Assembly: GCF_000333015.1 (NCBI RefSeq) | Contig: NZ_BANT01000014.1 | Location: 108,454 to 172,453, forward strand | From: Gordonia hirsuta DSM 44140 = NBRC 16056 | GTDB taxonomy: Bacteria; Actinomycetota; Actinomycetes; Mycobacteriales; Mycobacteriaceae | Direction of reading: 5' to 3' | Length of the DNA stretch: 64,000 nt | In this document: piece by piece, positions 8,571 to 17,925 of the stretch | Numbering within the stretch: position 1 is the stretch's first letter | Layout of the letters: the number at the start of each line of letters is the position of its first letter | Translations under genes and position numbers: made by a program | Notes under the pieces: generated by a model | Seen by the model: the letters and a program-made list of their open reading frames with translations, nothing else | Told to the model about the DNA's origin: nothing | The model's database searches: none

Positions 8571-9941
8571 ATGAGCCCATTGCTGGAAGAACTCGCCGCC
8601 ATCGTCGGACCTGCTCATGTGCTGACCGCACCGGAGCTGGTGGCAGGACAGGTCACCGACTGGACCGGCTACTGGACCGGACACACCACGGCGGTGGTGC
8701 GGCCGGCCGACACCGCACAGGTCGCGGCCGTCCTGGCAGCCTGCCACCGTGCGGGACAACCGGTGGTCCCCCAGGGCGGCAACACGGGTCTGGTCGGCGG
8801 GTCCATCCCCCTCGAGGGTGAGCTCGTGCTGAGCACCCTGCGACTCAATCGCATCGAACAGGTCGACCCCCTCGGCCGCACGCTGGCCGCCGGCGCCGGA
8901 GTGACCGTCGCCGCCGCCCAGCAGGCGGCCGCCGAACACGGCCTGCTGCTTGGTACCGACCTGGCCTCCCGGGATTCGGCGACCCTCGGCGGCATCGTGG
9001 CCACCAATGCCGGCGGAGTCGCGATGGTCAAATACGGCAGCACCCGGTCGCGAGTACTCGGGGTCGAAGCGGCCCTGGCCGACGGCCGGGTATTGACCCG
9101 GTGGATCCCGCTGGTCAAAGACAACATCGGCTATGACCTGCCGGGACTGTTGACCGGTTCGGAGGGAACGCTCGCGGTGATCACCCGGGTCCTCCTGCGC
9201 CTGGTGGTGCCGGCCCGGCACACCGCGACGGTGCTGGCCGGAGTCGACTCGGTGGTCACCGCACTGGCGCTGCGCGATGCGGTCAATCGTGCCGGACTGA
9301 CACTGGAGGCGGCCGAGCTGCTCACCGCCGCCGGGCTGGATCTGGTCTGCACCCGGCAGGGTCTGCGCCACCCGTTCTCTGAGCCGACGCCGTACGCGGT
9401 GCTGATGGAGGTCTCCGGTCCGGCCGAGGTCGCCGAGATCCTCGCCGAGGCCCTCACCTCGGTCGACGGTCTGGCCGATGCCGCCCTGGAGGAGGGACAT
9501 TCGGCGCGGCTGTGGCACTACCGGGAAAGTCACACCGAGACGATCGCCGCCTCGTCGTCGACCCCGGCGGTCAAACTCGACGTCGCCGTCCCGCTGGGAC
9601 ATCAGGAAGAATTCCTGGGCCGGCTCGGCCCGTTGCTCGGCGAGCGCTTCCCGACGGCCCGGCCGATCTGCTTCGGTCACTTCGCTGATGGCAACATCCA
9701 CGTGAACGTGCTGGACGTGAGCGCCGACGAGCGGGATGCGGTCAGCGACGCCGTCTTCACTCTGGTGCGCAGGTATGGCGGCAGCATCAGTGCCGAACAC
9801 GGCATCGGCCGCGCCAAGAACCGCTGGATCGGTCTGGGCCGTAGCCCCGCGGACCGGGCGGCGATGGCCGCGATCCGCACCGCTCTGGATCCGGCGGGGT
9901 TGCTGAACCCGGCCGTCCTGCGGTTCGACACCGACCGGTGA
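8571..9941 (+). CDS. FAD-linked oxidase (2-hydroxyacid dehydrogenase type)
   Basis: This 456-residue flavoprotein has the vanillyl-alcohol-oxidase fold. The N-terminal FAD_binding_4 domain includes PQGGNTGLVGGS and the ATLGGIVATNAGG stretch that contacts FAD. The C-terminal FAD-oxidase domain carries CFGHFADGNIHVNV, AEHGIGRAKN and the closing DPAGLLNPAVL. The pattern matches GlcD/D-lactate/D-2-hydroxyglutarate dehydrogenases, which oxidise a D-2-hydroxyacid to the 2-oxoacid. No GlcE/F partner is nearby, favouring the single-subunit D-2-hydroxyglutarate or D-lactate type. The exact substrate is not readable. Confidence 0.88.
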   Translation: MSPLLEELAAIVGPAHVLTAPELVAGQVTDWTGYWTGHTTAVVRPADTAQVAAVLAACHRAGQPVVPQGGNTGLVGGSIPLEGELVLSTLRLNRIEQVDPLGRTLAAGAGVTVAAAQQAAAEHGLLLGTDLASRDSATLGGIVATNAGGVAMVKYGSTRSRVLGVEAALADGRVLTRWIPLVKDNIGYDLPGLLTGSEGTLAVITRVLLRLVVPARHTATVLAGVDSVVTALALRDAVNRAGLTLEAAELLTAAGLDLVCTRQGLRHPFSEPTPYAVLMEVSGPAEVAEILAEALTSVDGLADAALEEGHSARLWHYRESHTETIAASSSTPAVKLDVAVPLGHQEEFLGRLGPLLGERFPTARPICFGHFADGNIHVNVLDVSADERDAVSDAVFTLVRRYGGSISAEHGIGRAKNRWIGLGRSPADRAAMAAIRTALDPAGLLNPAVLRFDTDR

Positions 9942-10117
9942 GCACCAGAAGGTCCACAGCGGACAATCCGTGCCGACGTGCGAGGCGGCTTGCGCCAAGC
10001 TTGACGATGCGGGTGCGAGGGTGACATAGGCTGAAGCCAGAGGGCTGCCCGCCACCTGCCCACAGCGCAGTCGATCGCACCCGGGCCCTCCCATCGAAGA
10101 GAAAGTGAACCGCATAT

Positions 10118-11236
10118 ATGTGCACTCGTGTGATGTGGCCGGACGCTAACGGAACCGTCGTCGTCGGACGCAACATGGACTTCCACCAGGACCTGCACAC
10201 CAACCTGTGGAAGCTCCCCCGGGGCGTCAAGCGCAACGACCGCGTCGAAGGCAAGCTCGAGTGGACCGCCAAATACGGCAGCGTCGTCTCCGGCGTCTAC
10301 GACATCCTCTCCGCGGACGGCATGAACGAGAAGGGGCTGGCCGGTCACATCCTGTGGCTCGCCGAATCGGAGTACGGCACCCCGGACCCGGAACGGCCGC
10401 AGCTGGCGATGTCGGTGTGGCTGCAGTACTACCTGGACAACTTCGCCTCCGTCGGCGAGGCCGTCGCCTGGACCGAGAAGAACAACCCGCAGGTGGTCCC
10501 GATGGCCGACCCGACCGGCGGCAGCCATCCGGCCCTGCACCTGGCGCTCGACGATGCCAGCGGCGACTCGGTGATCTTCGAGTACATCGACGGCAAACTG
10601 GACATCTACCACAGCCGTGACTACCTGGTGATGACCAATTCGCCGACCTACGATAAGCAGTTGGAACTGGTCAAGAAGTACAAGGGTCTCGGCGGCGACG
10701 ATGCTCTGCCCGGCACCTGCGATGCCGCCGATCGCTTCGCCCGCGCCCTCTACTACGTCGAACATCAGGAGCAGCCGAAGAACAATCTGCAGGCCATCGC
10801 CGCGATGTTCAGCATCATCCGCAACGCCGCGCAGCCCTTCCGGACCCCGGAGCCCGGCAAGCCCGATGCTTCCCAGACCCTGTGGCAGACCGTCAGCGAC
10901 CTGACCAACCTGCGCTACGTCTTCGAATCGTCCACCCGCCCCAACATCGTGTGGGTCGATCTGCCCGAACTCGACTTCAGCGAGGGCTCAGGCGAAGCCA
11001 AGCTCGACCTGATCAACGACCTGGCGGTCGAGGACGGGCTGTCGGGCAACGTCACCCACAAGTTCAAGAAGCACCGCAAGTTCCACATCGTCTCGATCGA
11101 GCAGGCCAAACTGATCGGTGAGGTCGTCGCCAAGGCAAGTGCTGCGATCGGCAAGACCAAGCCGGCCGAGGGCGTCGCGCACAAGATCCAGGAGAGTGTG
11201 AACGCCAAGCTCACCGAGTTCGTCGACGCCGAGTAG
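10118..11236 (+). CDS. Linear amide C-N hydrolase (Ntn, penicillin-V-acylase-like)
   Basis: This 372-residue Ntn hydrolase belongs to the choloylglycine-hydrolase family. It starts Met-Cys, so removal of the initiator Met exposes Cys2 as the nucleophile; VVVGRNMDFHQD supplies the conserved Arg and Asp. The family cleaves amides such as penicillin V, bile salts or acyl-homoserine lactones. No signal peptide is present because the Cys is at position 2, so a cytoplasmic location is expected. The gene stands alone, with an intergenic promoter region on the left and a strong terminator on the right. Confidence 0.88.
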   Translation: MCTRVMWPDANGTVVVGRNMDFHQDLHTNLWKLPRGVKRNDRVEGKLEWTAKYGSVVSGVYDILSADGMNEKGLAGHILWLAESEYGTPDPERPQLAMSVWLQYYLDNFASVGEAVAWTEKNNPQVVPMADPTGGSHPALHLALDDASGDSVIFEYIDGKLDIYHSRDYLVMTNSPTYDKQLELVKKYKGLGGDDALPGTCDAADRFARALYYVEHQEQPKNNLQAIAAMFSIIRNAAQPFRTPEPGKPDASQTLWQTVSDLTNLRYVFESSTRPNIVWVDLPELDFSEGSGEAKLDLINDLAVEDGLSGNVTHKFKKHRKFHIVSIEQAKLIGEVVAKASAAIGKTKPAEGVAHKIQESVNAKLTEFVDAE

Positions 11237-11261
11237 CAGTTCCCGACGCACAGACGACGAA

Positions 11262-11294
11262 GCGGTCCCGGCCTTCGATAAGGGCCGGGACCGC
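11262..11294 (+). terminator. Intrinsic terminator after the Ntn hydrolase
   Basis: A perfect 12-bp G/C-rich stem (11262-11273 with 11283-11294) has a 9-base loop. It lies 25 bases after the stop and is extended by flanking GACGAA/TTCGTC pairing. Confidence 0.75.
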
Positions 11295-11362
11295 TCTTCG
11301 TCACAGCGCTGCCGACCTCACGCTGCCGCATACGGTTCGATACTGAAAACGAAGGTTGAGGA

Positions 11363-12610
11363 ATGACCGAAGCCCAACAAGACGCGTCCGGCAGCAGCGA
11401 CGACAACGATGTCCTGACGCTGATCACCGAGGTCAGCGAATCGATGAGTCGGTCGATGTATCCGGTCTCACAGACCAAACACATCGTCGACGAGATCGAT
11501 GCCGCCTACGGCAACCAGATCTCCACCGAGATCTTCGCCACGTACATGATCGCGCTGGACCGACCGACCGGTCAGGTCGCGGTGGCCAACACCGGATCGA
11601 CATACCGCTTCGACCAGATCGCCGACACCGAATCACTGGTATCGAAACTGACGAAGGGTGCGGTTCCGCCGGCCAAAGCGATCAAAGAACTGCGGGCGAT
11701 CGCCGACACTCCGCCGCCGATGTCACTACTTCTGCGGGTCCTCGGCTTCATGCTGCAAGCGCTGGGCTTCGCGCTGTGTTTCCGGATGAGCCTGTCGGCC
11801 ACGATCCTGGCCGTGGTGATCTCGGCGCCGATCGCCGTGGTCCTGCTCTGGCGCAGCGTCCCGGACATGCTGGCATCACTGATGCCTTTCTTGTTGACCT
11901 TCGCGTCGGCACTGGTCATCGCCCTCTGGGCCGTCCACTCCCACCTCGACGATCCGGTCCGGCTGGCCGTCATCCCGGTGGTGACACTGATTCCCGGCGC
12001 CGGATTAACCATCGCCCTGATCGAACTCACCGCCGGCGATATGATCGCCGGCGCCTCCCGACTGGTGTTCACCCTGGTGATCCTGCTGTCGATGGCCTTC
12101 GGTCTGGCGCTGGCTCTGGACATCGTGGGGCTGTCAGCGGACCGGCTGAAGGATGTGACCGCCGATCTGGCGCCGACCTGGGTGCTGTGGATCGCTGCGC
12201 CGATCTTCGCCATCGGCAACATCCTGTACGCCTGTATCCCCAAACGCATGTGGTTGTGGACCATCATCTTCGCGTTCGGCACGTTCTGGCTCACCCAGGT
12301 GCTGCAGATGACGATGAACGCGGCTTTCGCCGCCGGGCTCGCCATGGGCCTTTGCCTGCTTCTGGCCTTCATCGCCAACACGTACGCGAAGAGCCATCCC
12401 AGCGTCCTGGTGATCTTTCTGCCGACCTTCTGGCTGATGGTCCCCGGTTCGATGGGCTTCGTCGCCATCAGTGGAGCCATCACCGCCGACCGCCAGCTCG
12501 GCGACCTCGGCAGCAGCACCGCCCTGTCGCTGCTGAGCATGGCGATGTGCATGATGATCGCCAGTGTGCTGGCCCCTTACGTCACGCGCAAACCGATGCA
12601 CCGGAAGTGA
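11363..12610 (+). CDS. ThrE-family threonine/serine exporter-like membrane protein
   Basis: This 415-residue protein has the ThrE layout: a soluble N-terminal part of about 120 residues (DUF1212-like, with PVSQTKHIVDEI and a following strand-rich stretch) and then about ten hydrophobic segments to the C-terminus. ThrE proteins of corynebacteria export threonine and serine. Here the N-terminal domain is shorter and more divergent than in C. glutamicum ThrE, so the substrate is not certain. The gene is monocistronic and converges on the WS/DGAT gene, with seven bases between the stops. Confidence 0.78.
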   Translation: MTEAQQDASGSSDDNDVLTLITEVSESMSRSMYPVSQTKHIVDEIDAAYGNQISTEIFATYMIALDRPTGQVAVANTGSTYRFDQIADTESLVSKLTKGAVPPAKAIKELRAIADTPPPMSLLLRVLGFMLQALGFALCFRMSLSATILAVVISAPIAVVLLWRSVPDMLASLMPFLLTFASALVIALWAVHSHLDDPVRLAVIPVVTLIPGAGLTIALIELTAGDMIAGASRLVFTLVILLSMAFGLALALDIVGLSADRLKDVTADLAPTWVLWIAAPIFAIGNILYACIPKRMWLWTIIFAFGTFWLTQVLQMTMNAAFAAGLAMGLCLLLAFIANTYAKSHPSVLVIFLPTFWLMVPGSMGFVAISGAITADRQLGDLGSSTALSLLSMAMCMMIASVLAPYVTRKPMHRK

Positions 12611-12617
12611 GGTCCGG

Positions 12618-14059
12618 TTACCGCGCTGCCGATCCCTCGGCGCGCAACTCGGCCAGTCCGGCCAGCCAGCCATCGGTGACCTCCCACGCATCGGGCACGT
12701 TGTCCGGACACGCGGTCACGCCGAGGCCGAACCGCCCGGCGTAGGAGATCGCCGTGAGGTTCAGGTTCATATCGGCGAACAGCGGCCCCATCGGGTAGAT
12801 CCCCTCCAGTCGGGCTCCGTCGAGCCACAACTCCTCCCGCGGCCCGGGCACATTGGAGCAGGCCGCATGGAAGAGCGGCGGCCGCAGACCGTTCAGTTGT
12901 TTCGAGACGTAGGCCGACGCCGCGGCCCCGAGCAACCGCGGCGGGACCAACTGAATCACGTCGGCGAAGTCGACCGACGGTCCGCGCCCGGCTCGGCCCG
13001 TCTTGACCCTGTTGGTGGCAGCCGTGATGAGCTCCAGCCGGGTCACCGGATCGTCGACGAAGACTGGTAATCGGACCAGGGCCAGGCTCCAGCTATTGGG
13101 CACCTCATCGTCGACATCGCGCGTGCTGATCGGCACGAACGCCTGCAGCGGACCGTCGGGCAGGGTGTCGTGCCGCTGCAGCCAGTCCCGCATCGCCGAC
13201 AGCGCAGCGGCCAGGAACACGTCGTTCACACTCGCCCCGAAACCAGTGCCCAGTTCTTTGAGCTCGGCCAGCGGAACCGACACGTAGGCGGTGTTGCGGC
13301 GCTCGGTGATGGGACTGTTCAGGCCTGTCCGCACCGGAGCGTTCTGCAGGCGCCGCTGCCAGTACGACGGCATCGGACCCACCGGCCGGCGCAGCGGCGC
13401 CGTCGCCGTCGTCCACAGCAGCCCCGCGGCCCCGCGCACCAGCGCCCGAGTCCCCGAGCTCACCACCTTGACCGCTCCGGCGACGTTGCCCGCGGTCTCC
13501 TTGACCACGTCCACCAGCAGATCCGCGCGGCCGGGCAGCTCCGGCGGCGGCCCCGACGGCGGGTAATCGACGTCGCGCGCGGGGTCGGTGGACAGGATCG
13601 TCGGCAGGATTCTGGTGACCGCCCCCACCCCGTCGGACAGGGTGTGGGAGAACTTCACGGCCACCGCCAGACGGCCGTCGGCCAGCCCCTCCAGAATCCA
13701 GGCCTCCCAGAGCGGTTTATCGTGCGAGAGTCGGTGCCGGTGGATCTGGTCGAGTTGCTCGGCCACCTGCCGCGGGCCGCCCGGCGACGGCACCCCAACG
13801 CGGTGCAGGTGCCGCCGTACGTCGAAGTCGGGATCGTTGACGAAGAGCGGTTGCCCGATCCGCAGCGGCTTGTGCACGAGCCGCTGCGGATCGCCGGGTT
13901 CACCGGCAGTCGACGGCACAGGTATCGGTACAGATGTGCGGCGTCGTAGTGGCTTCCGGACGGGGCCGGGTCGATCACCAACAACGCGGTGATGTGGATG
14001 TTCATGACCCCCGCCTCCGCGTTGACCGCCAAGGCATCGAGTCCGCTCAACCGCTGCAT
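12618..14059 (-). pseudogene. Wax ester synthase/diacylglycerol acyltransferase-like gene, frame broken
   Basis: The N-terminus (MQRLSGLDALAVNAEAGVMN, from ATG 14059) and the body (PLRIGQPLFVNDPDF to the end) are both clear WS/DGAT sequence but lie in different frames. The switch is at about 13881-13891. One added base there gives a continuous protein of about 480 residues reading NPAIRQRLVHKPLRIG. The family joins acyl-CoA to alcohols or diacylglycerol to make wax esters or storage triacylglycerol. The active-site motif HHxxxDG reads SHTLSDG here: the catalytic second His, Asp and Gly are kept but the first His is Ser. The C-terminal half (NVPGPREELWLDGA) is normal. The frame break may be a sequencing error. 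Confidence 0.8.
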
Positions 14060-14110
14060 GGTCCCCCTCGTCCACACCTCGGCCGCTCTCGCCGCGGGCG
14101 CCGGCGGCAG

Positions 14111-15496
14111 CTACAGGTTGATCATGTGCCCGATCGCACCGTGGAAGGTCTCCTGCATCGCCTCGCTCATCGTCGGATGCGTGTGCACGTTGCGCGCCAG
14201 TTCCTTGGCGGTCAGGTCCCATTTCTGAGCCAGCGTCATCTCCGGCAGCATCTCCGAGACGTTGTCGCCGACCAGATGACCACCGAGCAGTTCGTCGGTG
14301 TCGGCGTTGGTGACCAGTTTGGCGAAGCCCGCGGTGGCTCCCATGCCTAGCGCCTTGCCGTTCGCCGAGAACGGGAACTTGCTGACCTTGACGTTCGGGT
14401 ACTCCTCCTTGGCCTGTGCCTCGGTGAGTCCGAAGGACGCCACTTGCGGCTGGCAGAAGGTGGCCCGTGGCATGTTGCGGTAGTCACCCAGGGTCATCGT
14501 CTCGGCTCCGGCGATGGTCTCGGCGGCCACCACGCCCTGCGCCTCGGCGACGTGGGCCAGCATCAGCTTGGCGGTGACGTCGCCGATCGCGTAGACACCC
14601 GGCACGTTGGTGCGCATGTGGTCGTCGATCGCGATGGCGCCGCGGTCGGTGAGCGCCACCCCGGTCGTCTCCAGCCCGTAGCCCTCGGTGCGCGGGGCAA
14701 AGCCCACCGACATGAGGACCTTGTCAACGGTGATGCTGCCGTCGTTGCCTTTGTCATCCCGATACGTCACGACGACCTGTGAACCCTGGTCGTCGACCGT
14801 CTGGACCGCGGTTCCGGTCAGGATCGTGATACCCAGCTTCTTGTAGGCCTTGGCGATCTCCTTGGAGACGTCTTCATCCTCGTTGGGCAGCACCCGCGGC
14901 AGGTACTCGATGATGGTGACGTCCACACCGTAGTTGGCCAGAACGTAACCGAACTCCATCCCGATCGCGCCGGCGCCGACGATGACGATCGAGCCGGGCA
15001 GCTCGCGGGTCAGGATCTGCTTCTCGTAGGTGACGACGTTGTCCGACAGCTCCACCCCCGGCAGCAAGCGCACCTGCGAGCCGGTGTCGATGATGACGTT
15101 GTCGAAGGTGATCACCCGATCGTCGACCTGAATCGTCTTGGCATCGGTGAACACGCCGTAACCGTCGATCTCGGTGATGCCGTTCTTCTTCATCAGGAAG
15201 TGAACGCCCTTGACGATGCCGTCGGAGACCTTGCGACTGCGGTCGAAGGCAGCACCGAAGTCGAACGAGACCTCACCGGAGATACCGAAGGTCTTGGCGT
15301 CGTGGTTGAACACGTGCGCCAGCTCCGCGTTGCGCAACAGCGCCTTGGACGGGATGCAGCCCACGTTCAGACACACACCTCCCCACCACTTCTCCTCGAT
15401 GACGGCGGTTTTCATGCCGAGCTGGGCGCACCGGATCGCGGCTACATACCCACCTGGACCGGCTCCAAGGACAACGGTGTCGAAGTGTTCAGTCAC
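14111..15496 (-). CDS. lpd: Dihydrolipoyl dehydrogenase
   Basis: This 461-residue E3 flavoprotein reoxidises dihydrolipoamide for the 2-oxoacid dehydrogenase complexes. In mycobacteria LpdC also serves the peroxiredoxin-reducing system. The GTG start at 15496 ([19 protein letters not shown]) places the FAD-binding GxGxxG at the expected N-terminus; the longer frame to 15568 has no family sequence. The redox pair is in [10 protein letters not shown], the NAD-binding motif in [14 protein letters not shown], and the catalytic His-Glu region in [12 protein letters not shown]. Position and neighbours match Rv0462. Confidence 0.96.
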   Translation of the reverse strand: MTEHFDTVVLGAGPGGYVAAIRCAQLGMKTAVIEEKWWGGVCLNVGCIPSKALLRNAELAHVFNHDAKTFGISGEVSFDFGAAFDRSRKVSDGIVKGVHFLMKKNGITEIDGYGVFTDAKTIQVDDRVITFDNVIIDTGSQVRLLPGVELSDNVVTYEKQILTRELPGSIVIVGAGAIGMEFGYVLANYGVDVTIIEYLPRVLPNEDEDVSKEIAKAYKKLGITILTGTAVQTVDDQGSQVVVTYRDDKGNDGSITVDKVLMSVGFAPRTEGYGLETTGVALTDRGAIAIDDHMRTNVPGVYAIGDVTAKLMLAHVAEAQGVVAAETIAGAETMTLGDYRNMPRATFCQPQVASFGLTEAQAKEEYPNVKVSKFPFSANGKALGMGATAGFAKLVTNADTDELLGGHLVGDNVSEMLPEMTLAQKWDLTAKELARNVHTHPTMSEAMQETFHGAIGHMINL

Positions 15497-15751
15497 GGCG
15501 TCCAGCGTAGTCCGCACCGCCGGACTCCGCAGGCGCGTTGCCGGCCAGCTCGGCCCCCGGCCGCACACACCGACACCCCGGAAGAAAACACACGTTCGAA
15601 GCCCCGTTGGCGGATCTCGCTAGATCCGTCAACGCCGCAGGTCAGTGACGCCATCGACGACGTCCGACAACACCGAAGAGCGGCTGCCGGCGGGATTTCA
15701 CCGCCGGACCCGAGTAGAGGTCGATGAGTCAGTCAGACGAACGGGAGCACT

Positions 15752-17185
15752 TTGTCCACACCGAAACCCGAACGCGAGTCGGCCACGGGTCCGGCCTACA
15801 CCCGCGAGATCCACCAGCTGCCGGACGCGGCGCCGCCGCCGGTCCCGCCGCAGGTGATCCGCAAGGCCATCGCCGCCTCCGCGGTCGGCAACGCCACCGA
15901 ATGGTACGACTACGGCGTCTACGCGGCCACCGCCACCTACCTGACGCAGGCCTTCTTCCCCGGGTCGCTCGGCGCCATCGGCACCATGCTCGGCTTCGCG
16001 ATCTCGTTCGTGCTGCGCCCGCTGGGCGGCTTCGTCTGGGGCCCGCTCGGTGACCGGGTCGGCCGCAAACACGTGTTGGCGATCACCATTCTGCTGATCG
16101 CGCTGGCCACGAGCCTCATCGGCGTCCTGCCGACCCATGCGGTCGCCGGTGTCTGGGCGCCGATCATGCTCATCGCCCTGCGCGTGATCCAGGGTTTCTC
16201 CACCGGCGGCGAATACGGCGGCGCGGCGACCTTCATGGCCGAATACTCCCCGGACACCAAACGCGGCCGATTCGGCAGCTTCCTGGAGTTCGGCACCCTG
16301 GCCGGATTCGCCAGCGGTACCGCGCTGGTGCTGCTGCTGAACCTGGCCCTCGACGACGACCAGATGTACTCCTGGGGCTGGCGCATCCCGTTCCTGCTGG
16401 CCCTGCCGCTGGGACTGGTGGGCCTATACCTGCGCTCACAGCTGGAGGACTCCCCGGTCTTCAGCGAGGTGGAGGAGCATCTGAGCGAGGAGGTCTCGAT
16501 CTCCAACACCGCCAAGCTCAAACAGACCGTCGTGGAGTACTGGCAGCCGATCGCGATCATGTTCGGCATGGTGGTCGCCCTGAACGTCGCCAACTACACA
16601 CTGCTGGCCTTCCAGCCCGAGTACCTGAAGAACACCATCGGCCTGTCCGAAGACTCCGGCTCCATCGTGGTCCTGATCGGGCAGGTCGCGATGATGGCGC
16701 TGATCCCGTTCTTCGGCCGCTGGTCCGACCGGACCGGGCGCAAACCGATGTGGTGGGCCTCCCTGATCGGCCTGTTCGCACTCTCCCTGCCCATGTACTG
16801 GCTGATGGGACAGGGCTTCGGCTGGGCGATCGTGGGCTTCGTGGTCCTGGGCGTCCTCTACATCCCCCAGCTGGCCACCATTTCGGCCACCTTCCCGGCC
16901 ATGTTCCCCACCCACGTGCGCTACGCCGGCTTCGCGATCTCGTACAACATGTCCACCGCACTGTTCGGCGGCACCGCGCCACTGGTGAACGAGGCCGTGG
17001 TCAGCACCACCGGCTGGAACCTGTTTCCGGCGGTCTACCTGATGGGCGCCTGCCTCATCGGCATGGTCGCGCTGGCGTTCCTGCGCGAGACGGCCGGCTG
17101 TTCGCTGCGCGGCACCGCGATCCCCGGCGAGGATCCGCACGACGCGGAGAACCTGGCCGATCTGGCCGGACTCGCCGGCCGCTGA
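15752..17185 (+). CDS. MFS transporter, metabolite:H+ symporter (ProP-like)
   Basis: This 477-residue twelve-segment transporter belongs to the MHS branch of the major facilitator superfamily, which includes proline/betaine, citrate and alpha-ketoglutarate carriers. The family hallmark AVGNATEWYDYGVYA precedes the first membrane segment, and motif A is GPLGDRVGRKHVL. The likely start is TTG at 15752, with a GGGAG Shine-Dalgarno sequence five bases upstream; no ATG in this frame lies before the first membrane segment. The hydrophilic, proline-rich first 35 residues are cytoplasmic. The substrate is not readable. Confidence 0.87.
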   Translation: MSTPKPERESATGPAYTREIHQLPDAAPPPVPPQVIRKAIAASAVGNATEWYDYGVYAATATYLTQAFFPGSLGAIGTMLGFAISFVLRPLGGFVWGPLGDRVGRKHVLAITILLIALATSLIGVLPTHAVAGVWAPIMLIALRVIQGFSTGGEYGGAATFMAEYSPDTKRGRFGSFLEFGTLAGFASGTALVLLLNLALDDDQMYSWGWRIPFLLALPLGLVGLYLRSQLEDSPVFSEVEEHLSEEVSISNTAKLKQTVVEYWQPIAIMFGMVVALNVANYTLLAFQPEYLKNTIGLSEDSGSIVVLIGQVAMMALIPFFGRWSDRTGRKPMWWASLIGLFALSLPMYWLMGQGFGWAIVGFVVLGVLYIPQLATISATFPAMFPTHVRYAGFAISYNMSTALFGGTAPLVNEAVVSTTGWNLFPAVYLMGACLIGMVALAFLRETAGCSLRGTAIPGEDPHDAENLADLAGLAGR

Positions 17186-17230
17186 ATCCAGTCCCGGGGG
17201 GCGACCCCTCGATTCCTGGGCCCTCCCGGT

Positions 17231-17249
17231 TTTCAATCACTGATTGAAA
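17231..17249. promoter_or_regulatory. TetR-type operator palindrome
   Basis: TTTCAATCA-C-TGATTGAAA is a perfect inverted repeat with 9-bp arms. It lies 22 bases before the start of the TetR regulator gene. Shape and place are typical for autoregulation of a TetR-controlled operon. Confidence 0.75.
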
Positions 17250-17271
17250 CAATGATGGGCACTGTGGTCGA

Positions 17272-17925
17272 ATGGGATTCATGCCTCCGGCCCGCACCGC
17301 GCGCGACACCCGTGAGCGGCTCCTGGATGCCGCCGAGGAACTGCTGTCCCGGTCCGGGTACGACGAGGTGTCCGTGCGGGGCATCTGCGCCCACGCCCAA
17401 GCCAATCCGGCGGCTGTGCACTACCACTTCGGCTCCAAGGAGCAGTTGGTGGCGGCGCTGCTCGAGTCGCGGCTGGCACCGATGTGGACCGACCGGCTCG
17501 ACCGCGTCCGGGCCGATCCGAGTGTCGCCGGACTGGTCGATGCGACCCTGGCACCGCTGAACCGGCTGCTGGCAGATCCGGTCGGGGCCATGCGCCTGTC
17601 CCTGCTGGCCCGCTTCGCCCTCGCCCACCCCCAGACCCGCTGGCAGGCCCCCTGGTTCAGTCTGGACGAGTGGACCGCCGTACTGTGCGCCGCGATCCCC
17701 GGACTCGATGCCCAGACGGCACGACGCCGCTGCCGGCTCGCCTTCGCACTGCTGCTGCCGCAACTGGCCCCCGGCAGCCCGCTCTCCCCCGCCGCGGCCG
17801 GGGCGCTGCGTGACTTCCTCATCGCCGGGCTGACCGGGACCGGAGAACCCGCGCCCCGACTCGCCGAAATCCCCACTCCCACATCTCCCAGTCCCACATT
17901 CCCCAGCCCAGGAGACAGCCTGTGA
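17272..17925 (+). CDS. TetR/AcrR family transcriptional regulator
   Basis: This 217-residue regulator has a TetR_N DNA-binding domain (residues 10-55: TRERLLDAAEELLSRSGYDE, then NPAAVHYHFGSKEQLV as the recognition region). The variable ligand-binding helices follow. The very C-terminus is a low-complexity Pro/Ser/Thr stretch. The start could be ATG 17272 or 17281. It is translationally coupled to the flavin oxidoreductase gene (ATG/GTGA overlap at 17922) and preceded by a perfect palindrome, so it probably represses its own two-gene operon. Confidence 0.9.
   Translation: MGFMPPARTARDTRERLLDAAEELLSRSGYDEVSVRGICAHAQANPAAVHYHFGSKEQLVAALLESRLAPMWTDRLDRVRADPSVAGLVDATLAPLNRLLADPVGAMRLSLLARFALAHPQTRWQAPWFSLDEWTAVLCAAIPGLDAQTARRRCRLAFALLLPQLAPGSPLSPAAAGALRDFLIAGLTGTGEPAPRLAEIPTPTSPSPTFPSPGDSL

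Noticed and set aside
14060..14222. N-terminal extension of the WS/DGAT frame
   Set aside because: Sequence upstream of the frame break in that frame is not WS/DGAT-like and overlaps lpd; the true N-terminus lies in the other frame from 14059.
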